Shown here: positions 1-9,404 of the stretch, one piece after another
Numbering within the stretch: the stretch's first letter is position 1
Layout of the letters: each line of letters starts with the position of its first letter
Assembly: GCF_024628725.1 (NCBI RefSeq)
Contig: NZ_CP102409.1
Coordinates: forward strand, 1,087,001 to 1,151,000
Source of the DNA: Ruegeria sp. YS9
GTDB taxonomy: Bacteria; Pseudomonadota; Alphaproteobacteria; Rhodobacterales; Rhodobacteraceae
DNA: 64,000 bases
Direction of reading: 5' to 3'
Position numbers and translations under genes: made by a program
The notes under the pieces: model-generated
Databases searched by the model: none
The model's input: only the letters and a program-made list of their open reading frames with translations
What the model was told of the DNA's origin: nothing

Positions 1-1103
1 GCGCCGACCCGGACCAGGCCGAGAAAGCCGCGCGCCTGGCCAAGGCTGATCTGAGTTCAGAGATGGTCTATGAATTCCCCGAACTTCAGGGGCTCATGGG
101 GCGGTATTACATCGAAGCCGCCGGCGAGGGTGCCGCGGTGGCAGCTGTGGCGCAAGAACACTACTCGCCGCTGGGGCCGTCGGATGATGTGCCTGCGGCA
201 CCTCTGTCGGTCGCCGTGGCGCTTGCGGACAAACTTGATACTCTGGCCGGGTTCTGGGCGATCGATGAAAAGCCCACCGGGTCGAAGGACCCGTTCGCGC
301 TGCGTCGCGCGGCCTTGGGGGTGATCCGGTTGATCCTGAACAATGATCTGCGGCTGAAGCTCGACCGTTTCTTCGACGCGCAACTCGTTCGGGCCGAAGC
401 GGCTTCGAACGAAGCCTTGCACGACGGGCATGTCGCAGAGCTGTTGGATGAGATTGCCGACCACGGTGTTTTCGGAGCAGCGTTCCGTACGGTGAAGGAG
501 AAGCTTGCGGGCGACAAGGCCGGGACGCACCAAATGGCGGACTTTCTGCATCTTGAACGGAAGGTACCCGATACGTCAGATGACCTTTTGTCCTTCTTCC
601 ACGACCGGCTCAAAGTCTTCCTCCGAGACGAGGGCATCCGCCATGACATCATCGACGCCTGCATCGCGATGGAGGGCAATGACGACCTCAACCTGCTGGT
701 CAAACGTGCGCGCGCGCTGAATGCGGTGATCGCGACCGAGGATGGGGAAAACCTCGTGCAGGGGTTCAAGCGGGCCAACAACATCCTGACCCAGGCCGAG
801 GAAAAGGACGGCGTGGAATACTCTTACGGTGCGGATGTGAAATTCGCCGAGACCGAAAGCGAGAAGGCGCTTTTCGCGGCTTTGGACAGGGCTCAGTCGC
901 AGATCGATGTGGCTCTGAAGTCCGAAGACTTCGCAGCTGCCGTGGCCGCCATGGCCGCGCTGCGCGGCCCTGTGGACGGTTTTTTTGAGGACGTGCAGGT
1001 CAACACCGACAATGATGTGATCCGCCGCAACCGGCTGAACCTGCTCAGTCAGATCAGGCAGGTTTGCTCCAGCGTGGCCGATCTTTCGCGGATCGAAGGT
1101 TAA
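1..1103 (+). CDS. glyS: Glycyl-tRNA synthetase beta subunit, 3' part (5' end outside window)
   Basis: This is the C-terminal part of GlyS, the beta subunit of the heterotetrameric (alpha2beta2) glycyl-tRNA synthetase that charges tRNA-Gly in the cytoplasm. The reading frame is open from base 3, so the start lies upstream of the window. The family motif EFPELQGLMGRYY is encoded at about 70-110, followed by the helical region FALRRAALGVIRLIL and a C-terminal anticodon-binding (DALR-like) region ending near SQIRQVCSSVADLSRIEG. The gene stops with TAA at 1101-1103. The next gene on the same strand starts 89 bp downstream after two hairpins. Identification is firm; only the N-terminal part is missing. 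Confidence 0.95.
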   Translation, partial: ADPDQAEKAARLAKADLSSEMVYEFPELQGLMGRYYIEAAGEGAAVAAVAQEHYSPLGPSDDVPAAPLSVAVALADKLDTLAGFWAIDEKPTGSKDPFALRRAALGVIRLILNNDLRLKLDRFFDAQLVRAEAASNEALHDGHVAELLDEIADHGVFGAAFRTVKEKLAGDKAGTHQMADFLHLERKVPDTSDDLLSFFHDRLKVFLRDEGIRHDIIDACIAMEGNDDLNLLVKRARALNAVIATEDGENLVQGFKRANNILTQAEEKDGVEYSYGADVKFAETESEKALFAALDRAQSQIDVALKSEDFAAAVAAMAALRGPVDGFFEDVQVNTDNDVIRRNRLNLLSQIRQVCSSVADLSRIEG

Positions 1104-1109
1104 AACCTC

Positions 1110-1154
1110 GGGCACGCAGCGATGCGTGCCCACAACGCCCTTGCACGAAGGGCG
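1110..1154 (+). other. Two tandem perfect hairpins in the glyS-ppdK gap
   Basis: The short gap between glyS and the PPDK gene holds two perfect inverted repeats. The first has an 8-bp stem (GGGCACGC at 1110-1117 with GCGTGCCC at 1124-1131, 6-nt loop). The second has a 7-bp stem (CGCCCTT at 1136-1142 with AAGGGCG at 1148-1154, 5-nt loop). Neither is followed by a T run, so they are not classical intrinsic terminators. They could stabilise or process a glyS-ppdK transcript or act as an attenuator; function is unknown. Confidence 0.5.
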
Positions 1155-1192
1155 CAAGCGCTTATGCTGCACGCAAATCAAAAGGTGCTGCA

Positions 1193-3733
1193 GTGCAGAA
1201 TAATCCGCATACCACGCTCATTACGCCCGATGCTCCGGTCACGGCCCATACCCATGGCGGGCGGGCCAAGTGTCTGCAACGACTGGTTCGACTGGACCTG
1301 CCGGTGCCCCGGACCGTCGCGCTGTCGTTTGATGCGGTCCATCAGATTGCGGAAGGCGAAGTTCCGAACCTTGACGCGATCCTTGAGCAATTCGATCCGG
1401 CGACCTTGCTGTGCGTCCGACCAAGTTCCGAAGATCCCGACTGGGGCGGGCCCGGTGCGGTTCTGAACATTGGCATGAATGATGCACGCTATGTGGACCT
1501 GTCCGATACGATGGGGGCAGAGGCCGCCGCAGCGCTGTATCTCAGGTTCGTTCAAAGCTATGCGATCCACGTGGCGCGGCTGGACGCGGACGTGTTTGAT
1601 GACATCGACATGGATGGCAGCGAAGGTCTGCGCCATTCCCTGCGCGCGTACGAAGATGAAACGGACGAAGCTTTTCCGCAGGACCGCGGTGAACAGCTGA
1701 TCGGTGTTTTGCGCTCGATGGCCCGCGCATGGGATGGGACATCCGCTCGGCTGTTGCGGCAGGCCAAGGGCGCCCCGGCAGATGCCGGTCTTGGGCTTGT
1801 CATTCAAGAGATGATCCCGGGGGTCGGGCAGGGTGAATGCGGATCAGGTGTGCTTCAACTGGTCGACTCGACCACAGGAATGCCGCAGATCACGGGGCGC
1901 TACCTGAGCCAGAGCCAGGGCCGTGATGCGCTGGGCGAAGATGTGGCCGCGCTGTTTCTTGAAAAAGACCCGCGTGGACCGTCGCTTGAAGAAGTCGCAC
2001 CCAAAGCCTTTGCCGAGTTGAAGCAACAAGCTGCGCTGATGCGTGAAAAACTGCGCGAAGAAATGCAGGTCGAGTTCGTCATTCAAAACGGCAACGTGCA
2101 TATTCTGGACGGCGTCCGGGTTCAGAGAACGTCGCGCGCGGCGATGCGGATCGCCGTTCGTCTGGCCGAAGACGGGATCATACCGCCGCAAGAGGCGGTG
2201 ATGCGTGTGGACCCCCACGCGCTGAATGAGCTTTTGCACCGGCAGGTCCATCCGGAAGCGCGGCGTGACGTGCTGACGACGGCCATCGGTGCCAGCCCGG
2301 GCGCTTCAACGGGAAAGATCGTGTTTACATCCGCAGAAGCGCAGGCCAGTGCCGCGCGCGGCGAGGCCTGCGTTCTGGTCCGCCGCGAAACCTCGCCCGA
2401 GGATGTGCGCGGGATGCATGCGGCCGTTGCGGTTCTGACGGAAAAAGGCGGGATGACCAGCCACGCCGCCGTGATTGGCCGTGGACTTGGCCTGCCCTGT
2501 ATCGTTGGTGCCTCAGACATGCGGTTCCAGGCCAAAAAGAAGATGCTGACCGCACCCGATGGTCGAGTTTTCAAGACCGGCGATATTCTGACCATCGATG
2601 GCAGTTCCGGTCAGGTGCTGGCAGGGCAGCCCGCCATGCTTGAGGCCGCGTTGGATGATTGTTTTCAGACCTTGATGGCATGGGCCGATGCCGAGCGTGA
2701 TATTGACATCCGCGCCAATGCCGACACACCGGCCGATGCGCAGACGGCGCGCAACTTTCAGGCGCAGGGGATCGGCCTGTGTCGGACGGAGCATATGTTC
2801 TTTGAACCCGGCCGCCTGATCGTGATGCGCGAGATGATTTTTGCGCAAACGTCTTCGGGCAGGGCGGCTGTGCTGGAACGTTTGCTTCCGATGCAGCGTG
2901 AGGACTTTGTTCAGCTGTTCAGAATCATGGAAGGGCAGCCCGTCTGCATTCGCCTGTTCGACCCGCCCTTGCACGAGTTCCTGCCCACCACGCGCAGCGG
3001 TCAACGGGAATTGGCCGAGGCGCTGGATTTGCCGGTTTCCGATGTCGAGCGTCGGGTTGACGCGATGACGGAATACAATCCGATGCTGGGCCTGCGCGGT
3101 GTTCGTCTGGGCGTGACCGTTCCCGAAATCTATGACATGCAAGCGCGCGCGATCTTCGAAGCCACGCTGGATGCCAGAAAGAACGGCGCCCCCGTCGTGC
3201 CCGAAGTGATGATACCGCTGGTATCCGCGAAACGAGAGGTCGAACTGGTCAAGTCCCGCATCGATACGGTGGCGGCGGCGGTCGCGTCAGAACGCGGGCA
3301 GGAGTTTGAATATCGGCTGGGTGTGATGGTCGAAACCCCGCGCGCCTGTCTGCGCGCAGAAGAGATCGCCCCGCAGACCGCGTTCATGAGTTTCGGAACG
3401 AATGACCTGACGCAGATGACATATGGTCTGTCCCGCGACGATGCCGGCCGTTTCATGTCCGCTTATGTTCGCCAGGGTGTCTTCGGCGAAGATCCGTTCC
3501 ACGTTCTTGATCCGGATGGGGTCGGGGAACTGCTGAAGCTGGGAGCCGAGCGGGGACGAGCCGCGAAACCGGATGTGACCCTGTCTGTTTGCGGAGAACA
3601 CGGCGGAAACCCCGAATCAATCGCCATTTGCAGGGATTTGGGGTTCGACTATGTTTCGTGTTCGCCGTTCCGGGTTCCGGTCGCTCGGCTGGCTGCCGCT
3701 CAACTGGCGATTTCCTCCAGACTTGGGGGTTGA
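1193..3733 (+). CDS. ppdK: Pyruvate, phosphate dikinase (PPDK)-like PEP-utilizing enzyme
   Basis: PPDK interconverts pyruvate + ATP + Pi with PEP + AMP + PPi. The 846-aa product has the three expected parts: an N-terminal nucleotide-binding region, a central swivelling domain with the phospho-accepting His motif (GGMTSHAAVIGRG), and a C-terminal PEP/pyruvate TIM barrel with VMVETPRA and the catalytic Cys motif SVCGEHGGNPES. A GTG start at 1193 is preferred because AAAAGG lies 7 nt upstream; an open frame continues to 1064 but would enter glyS. The N-terminal domain is divergent: where canonical PPDK has a SVRSGA-type glycine-rich motif this protein reads CVRPSSEDPDWGGPG, and the first lysine-rich loop reads GGRAKCLQ. 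It may be a PPDK subtype rather than the main enzyme. Confidence 0.85.
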   Translation: MQNNPHTTLITPDAPVTAHTHGGRAKCLQRLVRLDLPVPRTVALSFDAVHQIAEGEVPNLDAILEQFDPATLLCVRPSSEDPDWGGPGAVLNIGMNDARYVDLSDTMGAEAAAALYLRFVQSYAIHVARLDADVFDDIDMDGSEGLRHSLRAYEDETDEAFPQDRGEQLIGVLRSMARAWDGTSARLLRQAKGAPADAGLGLVIQEMIPGVGQGECGSGVLQLVDSTTGMPQITGRYLSQSQGRDALGEDVAALFLEKDPRGPSLEEVAPKAFAELKQQAALMREKLREEMQVEFVIQNGNVHILDGVRVQRTSRAAMRIAVRLAEDGIIPPQEAVMRVDPHALNELLHRQVHPEARRDVLTTAIGASPGASTGKIVFTSAEAQASAARGEACVLVRRETSPEDVRGMHAAVAVLTEKGGMTSHAAVIGRGLGLPCIVGASDMRFQAKKKMLTAPDGRVFKTGDILTIDGSSGQVLAGQPAMLEAALDDCFQTLMAWADAERDIDIRANADTPADAQTARNFQAQGIGLCRTEHMFFEPGRLIVMREMIFAQTSSGRAAVLERLLPMQREDFVQLFRIMEGQPVCIRLFDPPLHEFLPTTRSGQRELAEALDLPVSDVERRVDAMTEYNPMLGLRGVRLGVTVPEIYDMQARAIFEATLDARKNGAPVVPEVMIPLVSAKREVELVKSRIDTVAAAVASERGQEFEYRLGVMVETPRACLRAEEIAPQTAFMSFGTNDLTQMTYGLSRDDAGRFMSAYVRQGVFGEDPFHVLDPDGVGELLKLGAERGRAAKPDVTLSVCGEHGGNPESIAICRDLGFDYVSCSPFRVPVARLAAAQLAISSRLGG

Positions 3734-3920
3734 CAGGGCCTGAAAACCCAAGGATTAGTGGGTTATCTGGACACTCGTAGGCGAAATTTATCTTCGCTAC
3801 GGGCAAGATTCCACTTGCATTTTCCGAAAGACTGGACCTTTGCGCTCGATTGCGTTAAATGCCTCGTCGCGCCCGCCGGGGGAGGGTATGGCGCGTGAAG
3901 TGCCTGTGCGAGGTTATCTG

Positions 3921-4562
3921 ATGCTACGTTACATAATGGCTGTTGCCACAATGGCGGCAACCGTGCTGCCCAGTGCGTCCTTCGCCGAGAGGGAAGCAAT
4001 TGATACTGCAAAGAAAGAGCTTGTCGCCCGCAGCGAATTGCCGGCGCAAAGCTTTCGCGACTATTTCAAACTGTTCCAACCGCGTAAGGCGGCCAAACCA
4101 GTTGAAGTAACATACTCCAAGGACTGGCTTGACCAGCAACCCAAGGCAACCGGTGACGAAAACTGGAAGTGCCTGTCCGAGGCATTGTACTTCGAAGCCC
4201 GTGGCGAAAGCGTGCGTGGCCAGTTTGCTGTGGCCGAGGTCATCTTGAACCGGGTCAAAAGCAGCCGCTTTCCAAGCTCTCTGTGTGGTGTGATCCGTCA
4301 GGGGACCGGCAAGAAATACCAGTGCCAGTTCACCTATACATGTGACGGTCGCAAAGAGGTCATCCACGAGAAGAAAGCGTATGAGCGCGTGTCCAAGGTC
4401 GCTCGGGCCGCCATTGATGGTATCGGCCAAGAGCTGACCGAAGGGGCGACCCACTACCACACGACGGCGGTTCGGCCATCTTGGTCGCGGGTCTATAAAC
4501 AGACCGCGCGGATCGGTGTGCACATTTTCTACCGCCACAACTATCGGACAGCGAGCAACTGA
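3921..4562 (+). CDS. SleB-family cell wall hydrolase, exported
   Basis: A 213-aa secreted protein with a hydrolase_2/SleB-type domain, a family of peptidoglycan amidase/transglycosylase-like enzymes. The N-terminus (MLRYIMAVATMAATVLPSASFA) is a typical Sec signal peptide. The catalytic domain starts near residue 90 with the family signature CLSEALYFEARGESVRGQ, continues with AVAEVILNRVKSSRFPSSLCGVI, and ends with THYHTTAVRPSW and IGVHIFYRH. The ATG at 3921 is preferred over in-frame ATGs at 3840 and 3888 because it has GAGG 7 nt upstream and puts the signal peptide exactly at the N-terminus. It probably trims peptidoglycan in the periplasm. Confidence 0.8.
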   Translation: MLRYIMAVATMAATVLPSASFAEREAIDTAKKELVARSELPAQSFRDYFKLFQPRKAAKPVEVTYSKDWLDQQPKATGDENWKCLSEALYFEARGESVRGQFAVAEVILNRVKSSRFPSSLCGVIRQGTGKKYQCQFTYTCDGRKEVIHEKKAYERVSKVARAAIDGIGQELTEGATHYHTTAVRPSWSRVYKQTARIGVHIFYRHNYRTASN

Positions 4563-4617
4563 TTGACGCACCCGCGCTGGAAGCTTGGTGGCGCGCGGCA
4601 GGTTGCAGTCTATATTG

Positions 4618-4634
4618 CGGGCCCAGGAGGCCCG
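4618..4634 (+). promoter_or_regulatory. GC hairpin overlapping the ribosome binding site of the multicopper oxidase
   Basis: A perfect 6-bp all-GC stem (CGGGCC at 4618-4623, GGCCCG at 4629-4634) with loop CAGGA encloses half of the AGGAGG ribosome binding site (4625-4630), two nucleotides before the ATG at 4637. A possible -10 element TATATT lies at 4611-4616. If transcribed as a whole the hairpin would limit translation initiation; this is an inference from the sequence only. Confidence 0.35.
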
Positions 4635-4636
4635 TA

Positions 4637-6010
4637 ATGCTTTTCACCCGACGACACATTCTGAAAACAGCCGCCGCCGCCACAATTCTGCCGGTCGCGA
4701 CCCGCGCCGGTTATCCGCCGCTCAAGGCGCATCTGAGCCGGCAGCGCGTTGCACCCGAAGGGTTTCCTGACACAACGGTCTGGAGTTACGGTGACACTGT
4801 CCCCGGAACGGTCCTAAGGGTCGAACAGGGCGCACGCGTTCAGCGCAAACTAGTGAATGACCTTCCGCAACCAACATCGGTCCACTGGCACGGGATCCGC
4901 ATTGACAACGCCATGGACGGTGTACCCGGTCTGACGCAGGATGCCGTCGCACCGGGCAGTTCTTTCGACTATGACTTCGTTGCCCCGGATGCAGGCACCT
5001 ATTGGTACCACGCGCACAACCAGTCGATGGAACAGGTGGCCCGCGGGCTGTATGGGCCGCTGATCGTTGCAGAGGCCACGGCACCGGATGTCGATCAGGA
5101 TCTGGTGCTGATGTTGGATGATTGGCGGTTGAACCCTGAGACCGCGCAGATAACGGATGATTTCGACAATGGCCATGATCTGAGCCATGCAGGTCGGCTA
5201 GGGAACATCCTGACCGTCAACGGATCATTCGATCCCGCGTTTGCGGTACGCAGAAACGAGCGACTGCGACTGCGATTGGTCAACGCCTCCAATGCCCGGA
5301 TATTCGACCTGGATCTTGATGGTCTTTCAGGGTGGATCGTCGCCTTGGATGGAATGCCCTTGGAAACACCGCTGCGGCTGTCGGGCTCTTTCCCGCTTGC
5401 ACCTGCGCAGCGTGCGGATCTGATTGTGGATGTCGTCACCGAGGGCGAAACGGCAAGCCTGGTCAGCGTCGAAAGAGATGGTTCCTTTGGGCTGGCATGG
5501 TTCGAGGTCGGTGGAAACGCTGCCGAGGCGCACAGGCAGGGCGTGTCAGCATTGCCGCCTAACCCTTTGCCTAAGATCGATAATCTTCAACATGCCAGAA
5601 CGCACCGGATGGTTTTGCAAGGTGGCGCAATGCGCTGGCTGGAAAGCGCCCGGCTGGGTGAAACGGAACTGTCAGGCCGCGAGCTGGCGCAGTTGGGCAA
5701 ATTCTGGGCGCTGAACGGTTACGCCGAACGCCCCGAAGATCCGTTTCTGGATGCGGCCGTCGGCAGTTTGCACAGGATCGAGTTCGTGAATGAAACCGCA
5801 TTTCCGCACGCAATGCATCTGCACGGGCATCACTTCCGGCTGATCATGGATGATGGTTCTCTTGGCCCCTGGCGTGATACCGTTCTGGTCGGGCGGGGAC
5901 AGGCACGCCAAATCGCATTGATCGCGGACAATCCGGGGAACTGGTTGCTGCATTGCCATATGCTGGGGCACGCCGCGTCCGGGATGATGAGCTGGTTTCG
6001 GGTCTCGTGA
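4637..6010 (+). CDS. Multicopper oxidase (CueO/SufI-type), Tat-exported
   Basis: A 457-aa periplasmic multicopper oxidase. The N-terminus TRRHILKTAAAATILPVATRA is a Tat-type signal with the twin arginines. All copper-ligand blocks are visible: HWHGIRIDNAMDG and YWYHAHNQS in the first cupredoxin domain, HAMHLHGHHFRL and HCHMLGHAASGMMSWF in the last. These are type 1 and trinuclear type 2/3 sites, so it should be catalytically competent. Length fits three-domain oxidases such as CueO, which oxidises Cu(I) for copper tolerance, but no methionine-rich insert is obvious and no copper exporter is adjacent, so the substrate is open. AGGAGG lies 6 nt before the ATG. Confidence 0.85.
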   Translation: MLFTRRHILKTAAAATILPVATRAGYPPLKAHLSRQRVAPEGFPDTTVWSYGDTVPGTVLRVEQGARVQRKLVNDLPQPTSVHWHGIRIDNAMDGVPGLTQDAVAPGSSFDYDFVAPDAGTYWYHAHNQSMEQVARGLYGPLIVAEATAPDVDQDLVLMLDDWRLNPETAQITDDFDNGHDLSHAGRLGNILTVNGSFDPAFAVRRNERLRLRLVNASNARIFDLDLDGLSGWIVALDGMPLETPLRLSGSFPLAPAQRADLIVDVVTEGETASLVSVERDGSFGLAWFEVGGNAAEAHRQGVSALPPNPLPKIDNLQHARTHRMVLQGGAMRWLESARLGETELSGRELAQLGKFWALNGYAERPEDPFLDAAVGSLHRIEFVNETAFPHAMHLHGHHFRLIMDDGSLGPWRDTVLVGRGQARQIALIADNPGNWLLHCHMLGHAASGMMSWFRVS

Positions 6011-6111
6011 CGCCGCATTCGGCGGTTGGAATGGCGCTTGTTTGAATGCTATAGGCCCTCGCAACGCCTATAGTGGGCGAACTTTGAAACGAGCCCGAAA
6101 AGGCCTGACCC

Positions 6112-7032
6112 ATGAGTTCTGAAATCCGTCTGGCATTCGCACACCCGTCCGAACGGTCCGAGGCGACGTCTCCTCGGGGGCCGTTGGATCGTATTTCGTT
6201 GCGCGACCATATTGTCGAAGTCGAAATCGGTGCCTTCCAGGCCGAGCGGGGAACAACCCAGCGGATCTGTTTCAACATCGTGGTCGAAGTCCGGCCTCTG
6301 ACGGACCCGATTGATGATGATGTGGATCGCATCCTGTCATATGACCGGGTAACGGAATCCATCGCCTATGAGCTGGCGGCCGAGCGCCTGAACCTGCTCG
6401 AGACATTGGCCGAACGCGTTGCGGAACGTATCCTACTTGAACCTCAGGCTGTAAGGGTCTTTGTTCGCATCGAAAAACTGGATCGGGGCCCGGGGGCGTT
6501 GGGGGTCGAGATCGTGCGTGGAAAAGACTCGGTCCATCATGAGATGGCCGAAGAAGAACGCCCGCACCCCCGCCTTGTCTTCCTGTCGAATGACGCCATC
6601 GCCTCGGAAAACCTGAAGGGCTGGATCGATCAGTTGGAGAACCGCCAGCGCCCGCTGATCCTGTGTGTCGGGGCGTCCGACCTGGCCGCTCCGCAAACGG
6701 GTCATGCGATGACGCAACGCCGAATTGACCTGTTGGCAATTGAACAGAATGCCTGGGTTCTGGCGGCACGGGATCATCGCTGTGTGGTGGTCTCTACGCG
6801 GACCGAATTGGATTGGGCGATGAAGAATGGCCAGATCTGTGTCTGGGCCCCATCCAAGATCGTACTGGATGCCGTTGACGGCCCGTCTGCCGCCCCGTCG
6901 GATGCCGTGGCGCTGGCTGCATGGTTCGCGGCGACCTTTGAAGCGAGCGAAATGATGGTGATCGGCGGCGCATTGCCGACGGAACCCAAAACGCCCTTGC
7001 GCGCTGTTGCGGTGGATCAGGCCCAGCTGTGA
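6112..7032 (+). CDS. folB: Dihydroneopterin aldolase with a C-terminal kinase-like extension
   Basis: The first ~125 residues are a FolB domain (LDRISLRDHIVEVEIGAFQAERGTTQ; DRVTESIAYELAAERLNLLETLAERVAERIL), which makes 6-hydroxymethyl-dihydropterin in folate synthesis. The product is 306 aa, more than twice a normal FolB (~120 aa). The extra ~160 residues (LILCVGASDLA..., then PSDAVALAAWFAATFEASEMMVIGG) look like a degenerate amino-acid-kinase-type fold of the kind seen in MfnE-like proteins; this second assignment is weak. The stop codon overlaps the GTG start of folP (GTGA), so the two are translationally coupled. folB, folP and glmM form one run. Confidence 0.8.
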   Translation: MSSEIRLAFAHPSERSEATSPRGPLDRISLRDHIVEVEIGAFQAERGTTQRICFNIVVEVRPLTDPIDDDVDRILSYDRVTESIAYELAAERLNLLETLAERVAERILLEPQAVRVFVRIEKLDRGPGALGVEIVRGKDSVHHEMAEEERPHPRLVFLSNDAIASENLKGWIDQLENRQRPLILCVGASDLAAPQTGHAMTQRRIDLLAIEQNAWVLAARDHRCVVVSTRTELDWAMKNGQICVWAPSKIVLDAVDGPSAAPSDAVALAAWFAATFEASEMMVIGGALPTEPKTPLRAVAVDQAQL

Positions 7033-8027
7033 GAACCTATTTCAGACCACTGGTCCAGCATGGAGCGACCCGTCCCACAGGCGCTGTGCCGCTGGCGGGC
7101 CAACCCCTTTGGTTCACTCATGTCGAAGCCCTGCGGCGCGGGTCCGAACCCGAAATCGTCGCGGCCTCGGACGTTCCGTCAGATTACCTGAGCCGTTTGA
7201 TCCAACCGCGGGCTGACGTGGCGGGCCTTGATATGCAGGTGCCTCATATCATGGGGATTCTGAATGCCACGCCGGACAGTTTCTCGGATGGCGGTGTTCA
7301 CAGCTCGGTAGATGCTGCTCGCGTGGCTGCGGTGAATATGGTGGCGCATGGTGCCACGATTCTGGATATCGGCGGAGAGTCCACCCGTCCGGGTGCGGAT
7401 TTTGTCCCGGCCGAGGAAGAAATCGCCCGAACCCGCCCGTTGATCGAAGCGATCCGGTCGGAAACAGGCGCTTTGATTTCCATCGATACACGAAAGGTCG
7501 ATGTCGCCAAGGCTGCCTGCGCGGCCGGGGCAGGGTTGGTCAATGATGTCTCGGGCTTCACCTTCGATCCGGCATTGGCACCGTTCTGTGCCGCGCAGGG
7601 AGTGCCTGTCTGTGTCATGCATATGCAGGGTGATCCGGCGACGATGCAGATCAATCCGCGATACGACAGTGTATTGCTGGATGTTTACGATTTTCTCGAA
7701 GGCCAGATCGCGTTGCTGGAACGTCTTGGCCTGAGCCGCGATCAGGTCGTTGTGGATCCCGGGATCGGGTTTGGGAAGACCGAGGATCACAACCTGACCC
7801 TTCTGCGCAATCTCAGCCTGTTCCACGGCTTGGGCTGCCCGATCCTGCTGGGCGTGTCGCGCAAGGGCTTTATTGGCACCATCGGAAAAGAGCCTTGCAA
7901 GACTGCCCGCGCGCCGGGATCAATCGCGGTGGCTCTGGCGGGATTGTCTCAGGGCGTGCAGATCATCCGCGTTCATGACGTGGCCGAGACCTCTCAGGCC
8001 TTGCGCCTATGGGCTGCTGTCCGGTAA
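7029..8027 (+). CDS. folP: Dihydropteroate synthase
   Basis: FolP condenses 6-hydroxymethyl-7,8-dihydropterin diphosphate with p-aminobenzoate to dihydropteroate and is the sulfonamide target. The core motifs are present: HIMGILNATPDSFSDGG, ILDIGGESTRPGAD, ISIDTRK, and VDPGIGFGKT with a final RVHDV loop. At 332 aa it carries a ~70-residue N-terminal extension not found in minimal FolP (~280 aa). The GTG start at 7029 overlaps the folB stop, giving a coupled folB-folP pair; glmM follows 33 bp later. Confidence 0.93.
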   Translation: MRTYFRPLVQHGATRPTGAVPLAGQPLWFTHVEALRRGSEPEIVAASDVPSDYLSRLIQPRADVAGLDMQVPHIMGILNATPDSFSDGGVHSSVDAARVAAVNMVAHGATILDIGGESTRPGADFVPAEEEIARTRPLIEAIRSETGALISIDTRKVDVAKAACAAGAGLVNDVSGFTFDPALAPFCAAQGVPVCVMHMQGDPATMQINPRYDSVLLDVYDFLEGQIALLERLGLSRDQVVVDPGIGFGKTEDHNLTLLRNLSLFHGLGCPILLGVSRKGFIGTIGKEPCKTARAPGSIAVALAGLSQGVQIIRVHDVAETSQALRLWAAVR

Positions 8028-8060
8028 TCCGGTCGCACGGCAAATCACGGAGTGACACCT

Positions 8061-9404
8061 ATGCGCAAGCTGTTCGGAACCGACGGGGTGCGGGGCACCG
8101 CCAACACGCATCCGATGACGGCAGAGATGGCGTTGCGCATCGGGGCCGCAGTCGGGCGGTATTTCCGGCGCGACGCGACAGGGGTGCACCGGGTTGTCAT
8201 CGGCAAGGATACGCGTTTGTCCGGGTATATGCTGGAAAACGCGCTGACGGCCGGTTTGACGTCCACTGGAATGAACGTGCTGCTGCTGGGGCCCGTTCCG
8301 ACGCCCGCCGTTGGCCTCATGACGCGCTCCATGAGGGCTGATCTGGGCGTCATGATCTCGGCCAGCCACAACCCTGCCGAAGACAACGGAATCAAGTTCT
8401 TTGGGCCCGACGGCTATAAACTGTCCGATCAGGCCGAGGTCGAGATCGAAAAGCTGATCGACGAAGGCGTCAGACCCGCTCAGGCGCAGAATATCGGCCG
8501 GGCGCGCCGGGTTGATGACGCCCGGTTTCGCTATGGTGAACGTGTGAAGTCGTCGTTGCCGCGGAACGTCAGTCTGGATGGTTTGAAAGTGGTGATCGAT
8601 TGTGCAAACGGCGCAGCCCACCGCACCGCGCCGGAAGTTTTGTGGGAACTGGGCGCAGAAGTGATCCCCGTGGGAATCGCGCCCAACGGCAAGAATATCA
8701 ATCTCAACTGCGGATCGACCAAGCCTCAACTGGCCGCTGAAACCGTTGTCGCGCATGGTGCCGATGTGGGTATTTGTCTGGATGGCGACGCGGACAGGGT
8801 GGTTGTGGTCGACGAAACCGGCCAGGTGGCTGACGGCGATCAGCTTATGGCTTTGCTGGCGACGGCATGGAAGAAATCGGGCCAGTTGAAGGGCGATGCC
8901 CTGGTCGCGACCGTCATGTCCAACCTGGGTCTGGAACGCCACCTGACAGCGCAGGGTTTGCGCCTCGAGCGAACGGCCGTCGGCGATCGCTACGTGGTCG
9001 AACGGATGCGTGAAGGTGGGTTCAACCTTGGCGGGGAACAGTCCGGCCATATCGTGATGAGCGATTATGCCACCACCGGTGACGGGTTGATGGCTGGCCT
9101 GCATTTCCTGGCGGAAATGGTTCTGTCGGGGCGCAAGGCGTCGGATCTGTCCAAACAATTCGAAACCGTGCCGCAGTTGCTGAAGAATGTACGTTATTCC
9201 AGCGATCAAACGCCTTTGGAGGTGCAAAGTGTACAGGCGGCCATTGCCGATGCCGAGGCACGGTTGAATGGGCAGGGCCGGTTGTTGATCCGCAAATCCG
9301 GGACCGAACCGTTGATCCGCGTGATGGCTGAATGCGAAGATGATGGGTTGCTGACCCAAGTCGTTGACAGCATCGTCGCCGAGGTCGAGGCCGCCACAAG
9401 CTAG
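8061..9404 (+). CDS. glmM: Phosphoglucosamine mutase
   Basis: GlmM converts glucosamine-6-phosphate to glucosamine-1-phosphate for UDP-GlcNAc, feeding peptidoglycan and LPS. The 447-aa protein begins [15 protein letters not shown], has the phosphoserine loop [13 protein letters not shown] with catalytic Ser102, the metal-binding loop [14 protein letters not shown], the sugar-binding GGEQSGH, and the C-terminal phosphate loop [14 protein letters not shown]. The ATG at 8061 is preferred over a GTG at 8052 because GGAG is correctly spaced and the family starts here. The last 4 bp overlap the convergent transporter gene. Confidence 0.96.
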   Translation: MRKLFGTDGVRGTANTHPMTAEMALRIGAAVGRYFRRDATGVHRVVIGKDTRLSGYMLENALTAGLTSTGMNVLLLGPVPTPAVGLMTRSMRADLGVMISASHNPAEDNGIKFFGPDGYKLSDQAEVEIEKLIDEGVRPAQAQNIGRARRVDDARFRYGERVKSSLPRNVSLDGLKVVIDCANGAAHRTAPEVLWELGAEVIPVGIAPNGKNINLNCGSTKPQLAAETVVAHGADVGICLDGDADRVVVVDETGQVADGDQLMALLATAWKKSGQLKGDALVATVMSNLGLERHLTAQGLRLERTAVGDRYVVERMREGGFNLGGEQSGHIVMSDYATTGDGLMAGLHFLAEMVLSGRKASDLSKQFETVPQLLKNVRYSSDQTPLEVQSVQAAIADAEARLNGQGRLLIRKSGTEPLIRVMAECEDDGLLTQVVDSIVAEVEAATS

